Assembly: GCA_007124395.1 (NCBI GenBank)
Contig: SLFF01000448.1
Location: forward strand, 1 to 8,270
DNA length: 8,270 nt
Direction: 5' to 3'
Source of the DNA: Thermomicrobiaceae bacterium
GTDB lineage: Bacteria; Chloroflexota; Chloroflexia; Thermomicrobiales; Thermomicrobiaceae
Of this stretch, positions 1 through 5,970 are shown piece by piece (positions within the stretch are counted from its first letter, which is position 1; each line of letters starts with the position of its first letter). The translations under genes were made by a program, and so were the position numbers. The notes beneath the pieces are model-generated. The model was not told where the DNA came from. It ran no database searches and was given only the letters and a program-made list of their open reading frames with translations.

Positions 1-66
1 AGCATATTTGATCAGATCGCCGGGTCCATGGGGGACAGGGACTCTGGGGATGATCGAGAATGACAT
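1..66 (-). CDS. Start of an unidentified protein (partial, cut by left edge)
   Basis: Only the first 22 codons are visible, beginning MSFSIIPRVP and containing HGPGDL; the gene continues left of the window. The ATG is preceded by AGGAG (75-79 on the plus strand) with an 8-base spacer, a near-ideal ribosome binding site that sits between the stop codon of the upstream exporter gene and this start. The gap to that stop is 18 bp, so the two genes are probably one transcript. I do not recognise the family from so short a piece. A plus-strand frame ending TAA at 86-88 is also open across this stretch, but it has no visible start and lies antisense. The minus-strand reading is preferred because of its ribosome binding site and operon spacing. 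Confidence 0.6.
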   Translation of the reverse strand, partial: MSFSIIPRVPVPHGPGDLIKYA

Positions 67-84
67 CAAGTCGGCTCCTGGCCG

Positions 85-720
85 CTAAGTAATAGCAATT
101 CCGGACAGCAGCGCAATTCCCGCCAGTCCGATGTAAATGCTTCCTACGACGAATCGCTGCCAGTTGATGAATTTTTCGCTGGATCGTAGCCAGTTCGCCA
201 GTGAGCCCGAGAACATTGCGAACGCGCCTTCACATATAACCGCCAAGAACATGAACGTTCCGCCGAGAACCAGTATCTGGCCGGCTACCTCCCCGCGGTC
301 CGGATCGACAAACTGTGGCAGGAAAGCGAGAAAGAATAACGCCGTCTTGGGGTTCAGTGCGTTTACAACAGCACCCTGAACAAAAATCCGCTGCATCGAG
401 GTACGCAGCGTCGAATCTATGCCCTGTACTTCTGGTTTCCTGAGAATGGTTGTAATGCCAAGGAACGCCAGGTATGCGGCTCCTGCGACCTTCACACTGA
501 AGAACGCAACTGGCGATGCTACGAGGACTGCCGAGAGGCCAATCGTTGCAGCGAGAATGTGAAGCGCATCACCAGCCTGAAATCCGAGCACGGAGACGAA
601 GGCTGCTGAGCGCCCGTGTTCGATTCCCCGGGCGAGGATAAAGAGCATGCCCGGGCCTGGAATCAATAGCAGGCCGACGGTGGTGACCGCGAAAACTGCC
701 AGGATATGAGCGTCAAGCAT
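85..720 (-). CDS. LysE/RhtB family amino-acid exporter
   Basis: This is a small multipass inner-membrane protein of the LysE/RhtB superfamily, which exports amino acids or related metabolites, probably driven by the proton gradient. With the start chosen here it has 211 residues, the usual family size. It shows the first-helix signature IPGPGMLFILARG (about residues 20-32), a second hydrophobic segment with GFQAGDALHILAA (46-58), the AGAAYLAFLG motif (79-88), and the conserved NALNPKTALFFLAFLPQFV stretch (120-138). Two or three more hydrophobic segments follow to the C-terminus. The frame stays open upstream to a GTG at 804 and contains another ATG at 735. The ATG at 720 is preferred because family members begin just before the first helix; no candidate has a strong Shine-Dalgarno site. 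The substrate cannot be read from sequence. It probably shares a transcript with the partial gene downstream. Confidence 0.9.
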   Translation of the reverse strand: MLDAHILAVFAVTTVGLLLIPGPGMLFILARGIEHGRSAAFVSVLGFQAGDALHILAATIGLSAVLVASPVAFFSVKVAGAAYLAFLGITTILRKPEVQGIDSTLRTSMQRIFVQGAVVNALNPKTALFFLAFLPQFVDPDRGEVAGQILVLGGTFMFLAVICEGAFAMFSGSLANWLRSSEKFINWQRFVVGSIYIGLAGIALLSGIAIT

Positions 721-870
721 CTGATGACTGCCCATCGTCGTTGCGCCTGCGCCAGCTGGGAAAGTGCTCGACACCGGACACGCGAAATCAGGAAGGTCCC
801 TCACTACACTAGCGTGTCCACAGGTGCATGGGCATCAGTCATATGACGGAGATTTTGGGGACGCTCTGTT

Positions 871-903
871 CCCGGATTCTACGTATTTTTAGTGAGAACC
901 GGG
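871..903. other. Imperfect inverted repeat between sucD and the exporter gene
   Basis: CCCGG (871-875) plus TTCT (877-880) pairs with AGAA (895-898) plus CCGGG (899-903), giving nine base pairs with a single bulged A at 876 and a 14-base AT-rich loop. No T-tract follows on either strand, so it is not a classical terminator. It lies in the upstream region of the exporter gene and could be part of its leader or control region. No convincing -35/-10 pair was found nearby. Its role is unknown. Confidence 0.35.
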
Positions 904-924
904 TAAAAGGTGCGGCAGAGGAGT

Positions 925-937
925 GACAACAGTTGTC
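925..937. promoter_or_regulatory. Perfect palindrome GACAAC-A-GTTGTC, possible operator
   Basis: Two 6-base arms are exact reverse complements around one central base. The palindrome lies immediately past the T-tract of the sucCD terminator and upstream of the exporter gene, a reasonable place for a repressor or activator site controlling the exporter. The half-site TTGTCA resembles a -35 box on the minus strand, but no good -10 box lies at the right distance. The regulator is unknown; assignment as an operator is an inference. Confidence 0.3.
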
Positions 938-981
938 GGAAAAAAGACCCACCGGGAGGGCGAGGACGCCTTCCCAGTGGG
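938..981 (-). terminator. Rho-independent terminator of sucCD
   Basis: Reading the minus strand, CCCACTGGGA (981-972) pairs with TCCCGGTGGG (957-948), ten pairs with one G-U. Inside, GGCG pairs with CGCC around a TCCT loop after one mismatch. The stem is followed after two bases by six T residues (945-940). The hairpin begins 13 bases after the sucD stop codon. This is a classical strong intrinsic terminator and separates sucCD from the exporter gene. Confidence 0.93.
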
Positions 982-994
982 GCAGAAATGGGTT

Positions 995-1867
995 CTACCT
1001 CTTCATCTGTTGCGCCATGATGTCGGCGACGCCGGCGGCCGTGTCGGCAACCTTCACGCCGGCGGCTTCGAGCGCCTTGATCTTGGCAGCGGCGGTACCT
1101 TCTCCACCGGAGATGATTGCTCCGGCGTGGCCCATTCGCTTGCCTGGTGGCGCTGTCTGTCCAGCAATGAAGCCCACCATCGGCTTGGTGACGTTGTTCT
1201 TGATGAACTCGGCGGCCTGCTCTTCGTCGCTGCCACCGATCTCACCGATCATCACGATCGCCTCGGTCTCGGGATCGTTCTGGAAGAGGTCCAGCACGTC
1301 GATGAAGTTGGTGCCGATAATCGGATCGCCACCAATGCCAACCGCGCTCGACTGGCCGAGACCGGCCTGGGTGAGTGCGTTGACCACTTCGTAGGTTAGT
1401 GTGCCGGAGCGGGAGACGAGTCCCACCGGTCCCCGGTCGTGAATATAGCCGGGCATGATGCCGACTTTTGCCTCACCTGGCGTGATCAGTCCCGGACAAT
1501 TCGGGCCGATCAGCCGTGCGCCAGCCTGCTTGACATAGTGGTAGACACCAACCATGTCCAGCGTTGGCACGCCTTCGGTAATGCAGATGATCAGTTTGAT
1601 ACCGGCATCGGTCGCCTCATAGATCGCGTCGGCGGCGAACGGTGCAGGGACGTAGATGATCGATGTGTTGGCGTCGGTCTTCTCCACTGCATCGGAAACA
1701 GTGTTGAATACCGGAACGCCGTGGACGTCTTTACCCAGACCTCCCGGGGTAACCCCGGCGACCACATTCGTCCCGTACTCGACCATCTGGCCGGTATGAA
1801 AGGAGCCTTCCCGACCAGTAATCCCCTGGACGAGCAGGCGGGTCTGGTTGTTCACCAGAATACTCAC
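995..1867 (-). CDS. sucD: Succinyl-CoA synthetase (ligase) subunit alpha
   Basis: This is the alpha subunit of succinyl-CoA synthetase, the TCA-cycle enzyme that interconverts succinyl-CoA with succinate while making ATP or GTP from phosphate and a nucleoside diphosphate. It works in the cytoplasm with the beta subunit encoded directly upstream. The 290 residues match the family length. Visible landmarks are the CoA-binding Rossmann signature QGITGREGSFHT (14-25), GPNCPGLITPGE (121-132), SRSGTLTYE (152-160), GIGGDPIIGTNF (177-188), and GKRMGHAGAI (242-251), which holds the active-site histidine H247 that is phosphorylated in catalysis. The start is GTG at 1867 with AGGGAGGA just upstream, a very strong ribosome binding site inside the 20 bp gap after sucC. 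The C-terminus is complete and no key residue is missing. Confidence 0.98.
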   Translation of the reverse strand: MSILVNNQTRLLVQGITGREGSFHTGQMVEYGTNVVAGVTPGGLGKDVHGVPVFNTVSDAVEKTDANTSIIYVPAPFAADAIYEATDAGIKLIICITEGVPTLDMVGVYHYVKQAGARLIGPNCPGLITPGEAKVGIMPGYIHDRGPVGLVSRSGTLTYEVVNALTQAGLGQSSAVGIGGDPIIGTNFIDVLDLFQNDPETEAIVMIGEIGGSDEEQAAEFIKNNVTKPMVGFIAGQTAPPGKRMGHAGAIISGGEGTAAAKIKALEAAGVKVADTAAGVADIMAQQMKR

Positions 1868-1887
1868 GGATTCCTCCCTGCCTGTCG

Positions 1888-3027
1888 CTACGCTGCGCCT
1901 TCGGCGGCTGCCACGACCTGTTTTGCTGCTTCGTCCATACGCTCGACAACGGTGATTCCGGCATCGGCCAGCAGTTTCTGGCCCTCAGCCTGGTTCGTTC
2001 CAATCAATCTGATGACGAACGGCACCTTGACGTCGATCTTGCCCATCGCTTCCAGCAGTCCCTGGGCAACGACATCGCAGCGGGTGATACCGCCGAAGAT
2101 GTTGATGAGCACAGCCTTTACGTCTGGCTCGGCCAGGACGAGGTTCAGTGCCAGCGTCACCTGATCGGCACTTGCTCCACCACCAACATCGAGGAAGTTG
2201 GCTGGCTCTCCACCCTGGAACTTGACTGCGTCCATGGTGGCCATCGAGAGTCCGGCACCATTGACCATGCAGCCGATGTTGCCGTCCAGTTTTACGAAGC
2301 TGATGCCGTGGGCGCGTGCCTGCACTTCGATCTCGTTCTCTTCTCGCAGGTCACGTAGCTCTTCAGCAGCTTTCTGCCGGTAGAGCGCGTTGTCGTCGAT
2401 CGTAATCTTGGAGTCGATTGCCTGCCATTCGCCATCTCCGTTGATGATCAACGGGTTGATCTCGCAGAGTCCGGCGTCCTTCTCGGTGAAGGCTTTGAAC
2501 ACCGCTTTGGCGATCTTCGCGAACCCGCCGACCTGCTTGCCTTCGAGACCGAGCTTGAATGCGAGTCGCCGGCACTGGTAATCGCGCAGACCCAGATGCG
2601 GGTGCGCGGTTTCCGTGTGGATCTTTTCCGGGGTATCGCGGGCGACTTCTTCGATGTCCACGCCACCCTCGGCGCTGGCCATCACGGTTACACCACGGCC
2701 ATCACGATCGATCACTGCGCCGAGGTAGACCTCGCGCTGAATATCGACCGCCGGAGCCACCAGCACCATATTGACGATGTGTCCGCTGATATCGATTCCC
2801 AGAATCTCCGATGCCACCTTGCGGGCATCATCTGGACCCTCGGCAAGCTTCACCCCGCCGGCTTTGCCTCGTCCGCCCGAGTGAACCTGTGCCTTGATTA
2901 CGACCTTGCCGCCGATCTTCTGCGCTGCATCAGCAGCAGCATCCGCGGAATCGCACACGATCCCTGCGTTGATCGGGATCCCGTACTGCTGCAATATCTC
3001 AGCAGCCTGGTATTCGTGGATATTCAT
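1888..3027 (-). CDS. sucC: ADP-forming succinyl-CoA synthetase subunit beta
   Basis: This is the beta subunit of succinyl-CoA synthetase, carrying the nucleotide-binding ATP-grasp domain and the site where succinate is phosphorylated. It has 379 residues, close to the usual 385-400. It begins MNIHEYQAAEIL, as family members do. Landmarks are VVIKAQVHSGGRGKAGGVK (42-60) in the ATP-grasp fold, LCEINPL (187-193) and AIDSKI (203-208) for metal binding, GNIGCMVNGAGLSMATMD (249-266), NFLDVGGGA (277-285) and INIFGGITRCD (308-318) in the ligase domain. The frame is open another 124 codons upstream, but those residues are low-complexity and unlike the family. The ATG at 3027, with GGGAG about seven bases before it, is the true start. 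First gene of the sucCD operon; it diverges from the YtxH gene. Confidence 0.98.
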   Translation of the reverse strand: MNIHEYQAAEILQQYGIPINAGIVCDSADAAADAAQKIGGKVVIKAQVHSGGRGKAGGVKLAEGPDDARKVASEILGIDISGHIVNMVLVAPAVDIQREVYLGAVIDRDGRGVTVMASAEGGVDIEEVARDTPEKIHTETAHPHLGLRDYQCRRLAFKLGLEGKQVGGFAKIAKAVFKAFTEKDAGLCEINPLIINGDGEWQAIDSKITIDDNALYRQKAAEELRDLREENEIEVQARAHGISFVKLDGNIGCMVNGAGLSMATMDAVKFQGGEPANFLDVGGGASADQVTLALNLVLAEPDVKAVLINIFGGITRCDVVAQGLLEAMGKIDVKVPFVIRLIGTNQAEGQKLLADAGITVVERMDEAAKQVVAAAEGAA

Positions 3028-3105
3028 CCCAAACTCCCGGTTGTTGAGAACGGCGCCATCCCGATTGGCGGCATGCGCCGGTACCGTCCAGTTTCCATCC
3101 TTCCG

Positions 3106-3136
3106 ATAATAGCACAGTGCTCTGAATTCGCCTGAA
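3106..3136 (-). promoter_or_regulatory. Possible sucC promoter
   Basis: On the minus strand TATTAT (3111-3106) makes a reasonable -10 box about 80 bases before the sucC ATG. The best -35 candidate is TTCAGG (3136-3131) with a long 19-base spacer, so the match is weak. The spacer contains the small palindrome AGCACAGTGCT (3111-3121), and the -35 candidate is one arm of the larger palindrome at 3131-3150. A regulator bound there could therefore touch both divergent promoters. This is a motif-level guess. Confidence 0.3.
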
Positions 3137-3150
3137 CAGACGTGTTCAGG
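3131..3150. promoter_or_regulatory. Perfect palindrome, probable operator between sucC and ytxH
   Basis: CCTGAACA (3131-3138) and TGTTCAGG (3143-3150) are exact reverse complements around GACG. It sits in the divergent intergenic region, ten bases upstream of an extended -10 box for the plus-strand genes and overlapping the candidate -35 of sucC. The core is GAAC-N6-GTTC. The Gram-positive LexA box is GAAC-N4-GTTC, and the E. coli box is CTG-N10-CAG (here N12), so it does not fit LexA as usually described. The regulator is unknown. Confidence 0.5.
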
Positions 3151-3156
3151 AAGGGT

Positions 3157-3165
3157 TGGTATGAT
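3157..3165 (+). promoter_or_regulatory. Extended -10 promoter element for the YtxH genes
   Basis: TGGTATGAT matches the extended -10 pattern TGnTATnnT. The region where a -35 box would lie (about 3137-3142, CAGACG) is a poor match and falls within the palindrome at 3131-3150, as expected for a promoter relying on the extended -10 or under operator control. Transcription would begin near 3172, leaving a leader of roughly 90 bases before the first YtxH gene. Confidence 0.42.
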
Positions 3166-3259
3166 GGCTGCGGCAGCACATGTAGGAAGTGGCAGGACAC
3201 GAGTGTCATCCGAAAGAGGTGGCGGGGGTGTCCATGAACTCGAACGTATGGAGGCTGAC

Positions 3260-3613
3260 ATGGCCGGCAACAATGGCTCAGGTAATGGATCGTTTATCGC
3301 CGGATTCATCCTCGGTGCAATCGGCGGGGCCGCGGCTGGCCTGTTCAAAGCACCGAAGCGAGGTGATGAACTCCGCAGCGACATTGGAGAGAAGGTCAAC
3401 GAGACGACGGCACCGGTTCGCGAAAAAGCCGCGCCTCTGGTAAATCAGGGCAAGGAACGTGCTACCGAGTTGGTTGACAAAGCCGCCGATGGCGCTCAGA
3501 GCCTGAGTGGAAAGATCGCAGCGATGGACTTGCCATTCGACGATCGAAGCGATCACGCCCCGGGCGGCGATGTTCCCTCTGCCGGGATCGATCCGAAGGC
3601 TCCAAAAGCCTGA
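3260..3613 (+). CDS. YtxH domain-containing protein
   Basis: This is a 117-residue protein with the YtxH layout. A short glycine/asparagine-rich N-terminus is followed by a glycine-rich membrane segment (about residues 12-29, FIAGFILGAIGGAAAGLF), then the family hallmark KAPKRGDELRSDI (30-42), a charged helical region rich in Lys, Glu and Ala (43-90), and a disordered acidic/proline tail. Such proteins are single-pass membrane proteins often linked with general stress in Firmicutes; the molecular role is not known. The frame is open upstream to 3161 and has another ATG at 3248. The ATG at 3260 is chosen because GGAGG ends five bases before it. The next gene, 57 bp downstream, encodes a shorter relative, so the two probably share a transcript. 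Confidence 0.82.
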   Translation: MAGNNGSGNGSFIAGFILGAIGGAAAGLFKAPKRGDELRSDIGEKVNETTAPVREKAAPLVNQGKERATELVDKAADGAQSLSGKIAAMDLPFDDRSDHAPGGDVPSAGIDPKAPKA

Positions 3614-3670
3614 TTAAGCGGTTCAACGGGTGAGTGTGACCAATAAATTGACGAAGGTTCAGGAGGACTA

Positions 3671-3838
3671 ATGCTTGGCCGATTGCAGACGGCGCTCAAG
3701 TTTCTCACGTATGGCTTGTTGATCGGGATTTTCTTTGCACCCAACAGTGGTGCGGAGACCCGTCGAAAAGTCACAGGCTGGGTGACCAGTGGTGCCAAAG
3801 ATTTCATGGGTAACATCACTGGCGGGAATTCCAACTAG
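3671..3838 (+). CDS. Small YtxH-like membrane protein (55 aa)
   Basis: This small gene starts MLGRLQTALKF and ends TGGNSN. It has a hydrophobic segment (about residues 10-24) running into FFAPNSGAETRRKV (21-34), which is the AP-x-x-G-x-E-x-R hallmark of the YtxH family and aligns with the KAPKRGDELRSDI of the protein just upstream. The ATG is preceded by AGGAGG with a 4-base spacer (3661-3666), one of the strongest ribosome binding sites in the window, so the gene is very probably translated. It looks like a truncated tandem paralogue lacking the long helical tail. It would lie in the membrane; function is unknown. Confidence 0.82.
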   Translation: MLGRLQTALKFLTYGLLIGIFFAPNSGAETRRKVTGWVTSGAKDFMGNITGGNSN

Positions 3839-3856
3839 CGAACTCCTGCTGACCAA

Positions 3857-3892
3857 TGTATTTCCGGGCCACGCCCTGGTGGCCCGCATACA
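3857..3892. other. Strong hairpin between the small YtxH gene and the rhomboid gene
   Basis: CGGGCCAC (3865-3872) pairs perfectly with GTGGCCCG (3879-3886) around a 6-base loop GCCCTG. After a small internal loop, TGTAT (3857-3861) pairs with ATACA (3888-3892), giving thirteen pairs in all. No T-tract follows on either strand. It may protect the 3' end of the YtxH message, act as a weak or factor-assisted terminator, or structure the rhomboid leader. It starts 18 bases after the upstream stop codon. Confidence 0.5.
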
Positions 3893-3974
3893 GCTGGATT
3901 TCTGACCCCGGTTCAACATCTTTGTTCTTGCCCTGCAAACCCTGCAGCGGTGAACCTGCTGAAAGCGCGCATCT

Positions 3975-4706
3975 TTGTTTCCGATCGGTGATGACAACCG
4001 CGGCCGTCAACTGACGCCGATAATCAACTGGCTGCTCATCCTCGGGAATCTCATCGTGTTCGTCTATCAGATCACCATGCCGATGGCGGACCTGGAACGG
4101 TTCGTTTTCGAGTATGGAGCGATTCCTGGTGAACTCACCGCTGCGTTCCCGTCGCTGGCACCAGAGGCGTGGAGCGTCTACGCCACCGTGTTTACCTCGA
4201 TGTTCATGCACGGCAGCGTCATGCACTTTCTCGGGAATATGCTGTTTCTCTGGGTGTTTGGTGACAACATCGAAGATGCGATGGGTCACATCGGCTATCT
4301 GCTCTTCTATCTGGCCGGCGGGTTGTCCGCTTCGCTGGCTCACATCGCCTTCGAACCGGAGAGTGCCGTGCCGATGATCGGCGCCAGCGGGGCGATCTCC
4401 GCGGTGATGGGTGCCTATCTGCTGCTATTTCCGACGGGATCGGTGCGGGTACTGGTCTTCATCGGCATCCCACTGATTTTCGCCGTCCCTGCATTGATCA
4501 TGCTCGGGCTCTGGTTCGCCACGCAGCTGGTCTCCGGCGTGGCGTCGCTGGAAGGTGCCGGGGATGCAGCCGGAGGGATCGCGTTCTGGGCGCATATCGG
4601 TGGATTCGTCGCCGGTGCGGTGCTGGTGTGGTTCTTCCGGGATCCGGCTGCCGTGGCTCGCCAGAAAGCCGCCCGATCAGGCCGCCAGAACTTCCGGCGA
4701 ATGTAA
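3975..4706 (+). CDS. Rhomboid family intramembrane serine protease
   Basis: This is a 243-residue multipass membrane protease that cleaves substrates inside or beside the lipid bilayer. The N-terminus MFPIGDDN is typical of bacterial rhomboids. Visible elements are the first membrane helix (about 15-33), the HGSVMHFLGN segment (79-88) with the oxyanion-side H84 and N88, GASGAISAVMG (136-146) with nucleophile S138, and AHIGGFVAG (206-214) with the partner H207. Both dyad residues and the GxSG motif are intact, so it should be active. The C-terminal tail is short and basic. The only possible start is TTG at 3975, because an in-frame TGA lies at 3960-3962 and the next Met falls inside the domain. 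The ribosome binding site is weak (GAAAG). Substrates are unknown; adjacent membrane-anchored YtxH proteins are possible but unproven candidates. Confidence 0.93.
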   Translation: MFPIGDDNRGRQLTPIINWLLILGNLIVFVYQITMPMADLERFVFEYGAIPGELTAAFPSLAPEAWSVYATVFTSMFMHGSVMHFLGNMLFLWVFGDNIEDAMGHIGYLLFYLAGGLSASLAHIAFEPESAVPMIGASGAISAVMGAYLLLFPTGSVRVLVFIGIPLIFAVPALIMLGLWFATQLVSGVASLEGAGDAAGGIAFWAHIGGFVAGAVLVWFFRDPAAVARQKAARSGRQNFRRM

Positions 4707-4730
4707 CCGGCGCACGGAGATGTGCGCCGG
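4707..4730. terminator. Probable bidirectional terminator hairpin between convergent genes
   Basis: CCGGCGCAC (4707-4715) and GTGCGCCGG (4722-4730) form a perfect 9 bp stem around the 6-base loop GGAGAT. The stem begins at the base after the rhomboid stop codon and ends 24 bases short of the YibE/F stop codon. It lacks a T-tract on either side. Its placement between convergent genes and its strength suggest transcript-end formation or 3' protection for either message. Confidence 0.6.
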
Positions 4731-4754
4731 ACGGTCCAGATCGGGGACGGCTCC

Positions 4755-5909
4755 CTAGTGATGATGCCCGTGGTGGTATTCCGCGATGTCTTCCGGGTTG
4801 CTCTTCACGGCCATGTAGGCGGCGATTCCGGTTGTCAGCGGCACGGCGCAGATCAGCCCCAGACTGCCGACGAGCGTGCGCACGATCTCCTCAGCCAGGA
4901 TCTCACGGTTGATGATGTGCAGCGCTGGCTCGTTGAGCTGGGTGAACAGGATCAACAGCGGCAGGGCGACACCGGCGTAGGCCAGCACCAACGTGTTGAC
5001 GGTGGCCGCAATGTGATCCCGACCAACATTGATCCCGGATGCAAATAGCTGTGGCATCGTCATTTTCGGGTTAGCTTTTCGTAGCTCGAAGACTGTTGAG
5101 CTCTGACTGACGGTGACGTCATCCAGCACGCCGAGCGCGCCGATAATGATGCCGCCCAGCAGGAGTCCCTGCATATTGATGCCCTCGCCACCGACCATCA
5201 CCTGAATGAACGCCGCCTCGTCCGACGCCAGTCCGGTGAGCGACGATAACCTGACCCAGATGTAGGCAAGGGTTCCCGTTACCATCAGGCTGATACTGGT
5301 CCCCAGCACGGCTGCCGTGGTCATCCTGCCTATACCGTGAACGATATATAACGTGAACATGAATATGAATATGGCCGCGAAGACACTGATGGTGACCGGG
5401 TTCGAGCCGTCCAGAATTCGGGGAATCATGAACCAGATGATCACGGCAAAGGTGAAGGCCAGCCCGATGATCGCCCTGACCCCTTTCCAGCGCCCGAGTG
5501 CGATGATCGCAACCGCAAACATCGCTGCCAGCACCAGCATCGGGGTGGTTCTCACCCGATCGGTGATGATGAATCGCTCTTGCTGGCCCGGCTCGGTCAC
5601 CGGGGTGTAGGAGACGAAGACCTGGTCTCCAGGCTCATAGAGATGCTCGGTGGTGTTGAGGTCGATGACGCCGACCTCGACCTGCACGATCTCACCCTCG
5701 CGATCGCCTTCGCGGAGCTCGACATCCAGAATCTGGTACGGCTGCGTGATCGGGCCGAGCTCGTTGATTCCCTCTTCGATCACTTCGACGATTTCAGCCC
5801 GAAGCGTTTGCGATTCGGTACGGGCTTCCGGTTGTTGCGCCTGAACGTTGAGCGGGATCAAGAGGCCGGTCGCGACAATGACCAGCAGGAGTGCAATGCG
5901 CCAATACAA
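4755..5909 (-). CDS. YibE/F family multipass membrane protein
   Basis: This is a 384-residue protein of the YibE/F family, conserved membrane proteins of unknown transport or sensing role. A signal-like hydrophobic N-terminus (about 4-24, ending VQAQ) is followed by a soluble beta-rich region (30-118) likely outside the membrane. About seven hydrophobic segments follow from residue 122 onward. Family motifs are the IIIGALGVLDDVTVSQ stretch (254-269), ELRKANP (275-281) and INVGRDHIAATVNTLVLAYAG (293-313). The protein ends in AEYHHGHHH, a His-rich tail that could bind metal. The start is TTG at 5909; an in-frame TGA at 5928-5930 leaves no other choice. AGGTAAGGG lies about seven to ten bases upstream, and a 3-codon ATG-AAC-AGG-TAA overlaps this site. 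Last gene of the ABM-DUF1028-YibE/F run, 61 bp after DUF1028. Confidence 0.88.
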   Translation of the reverse strand: MYWRIALLLVIVATGLLIPLNVQAQQPEARTESQTLRAEIVEVIEEGINELGPITQPYQILDVELREGDREGEIVQVEVGVIDLNTTEHLYEPGDQVFVSYTPVTEPGQQERFIITDRVRTTPMLVLAAMFAVAIIALGRWKGVRAIIGLAFTFAVIIWFMIPRILDGSNPVTISVFAAIFIFMFTLYIVHGIGRMTTAAVLGTSISLMVTGTLAYIWVRLSSLTGLASDEAAFIQVMVGGEGINMQGLLLGGIIIGALGVLDDVTVSQSSTVFELRKANPKMTMPQLFASGINVGRDHIAATVNTLVLAYAGVALPLLILFTQLNEPALHIINREILAEEIVRTLVGSLGLICAVPLTTGIAAYMAVKSNPEDIAEYHHGHHH

Positions 5910-5970
5910 TTGGTGGCCCTTACCTGTTCATGATGGCGGGTTGGTTCGTATGCGCGGATCGTTTACCGGT

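Noticed and set aside
721..804. GTG start at 804 or ATG at 735 for the LysE/RhtB exporter
   Set aside because: Both add residues before the conserved first helix that the family lacks, and neither has a ribosome binding site. The ATG at 735 cannot be fully excluded.
923..1399. Plus-strand open frames opposite sucD
   Set aside because: They mirror the codon pattern of sucD, show no family resemblance, and cross the sucCD terminator.
2596..3135. 179-codon plus-strand frame opposite sucC
   Set aside because: Antisense shadow of a high-confidence gene, with no recognisable domain.
3131..3150. LexA (SOS) box
   Set aside because: Spacing between the GAAC and GTTC half-sites is six, not four, and the CTG/CAG spacing is twelve, not ten, so neither known LexA consensus fits. 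Kept only as an operator of unknown type.
3028..3399. 124-codon upstream extension of sucC
   Set aside because: The extension is rich in Pro, Ser and Ala, unlike any SucC N-terminus, overlaps the divergent ytxH gene, and the internal ATG at 3027 has a good ribosome binding site and the family start MNIHEYQ.
5353..5370. Repeated ATGAAT units giving an MNMNMN peptide on the plus strand
   Set aside because: This is the antisense of a hydrophobic membrane segment of YibE/F (Ile/Phe/Met codons), not a genuine repeat.
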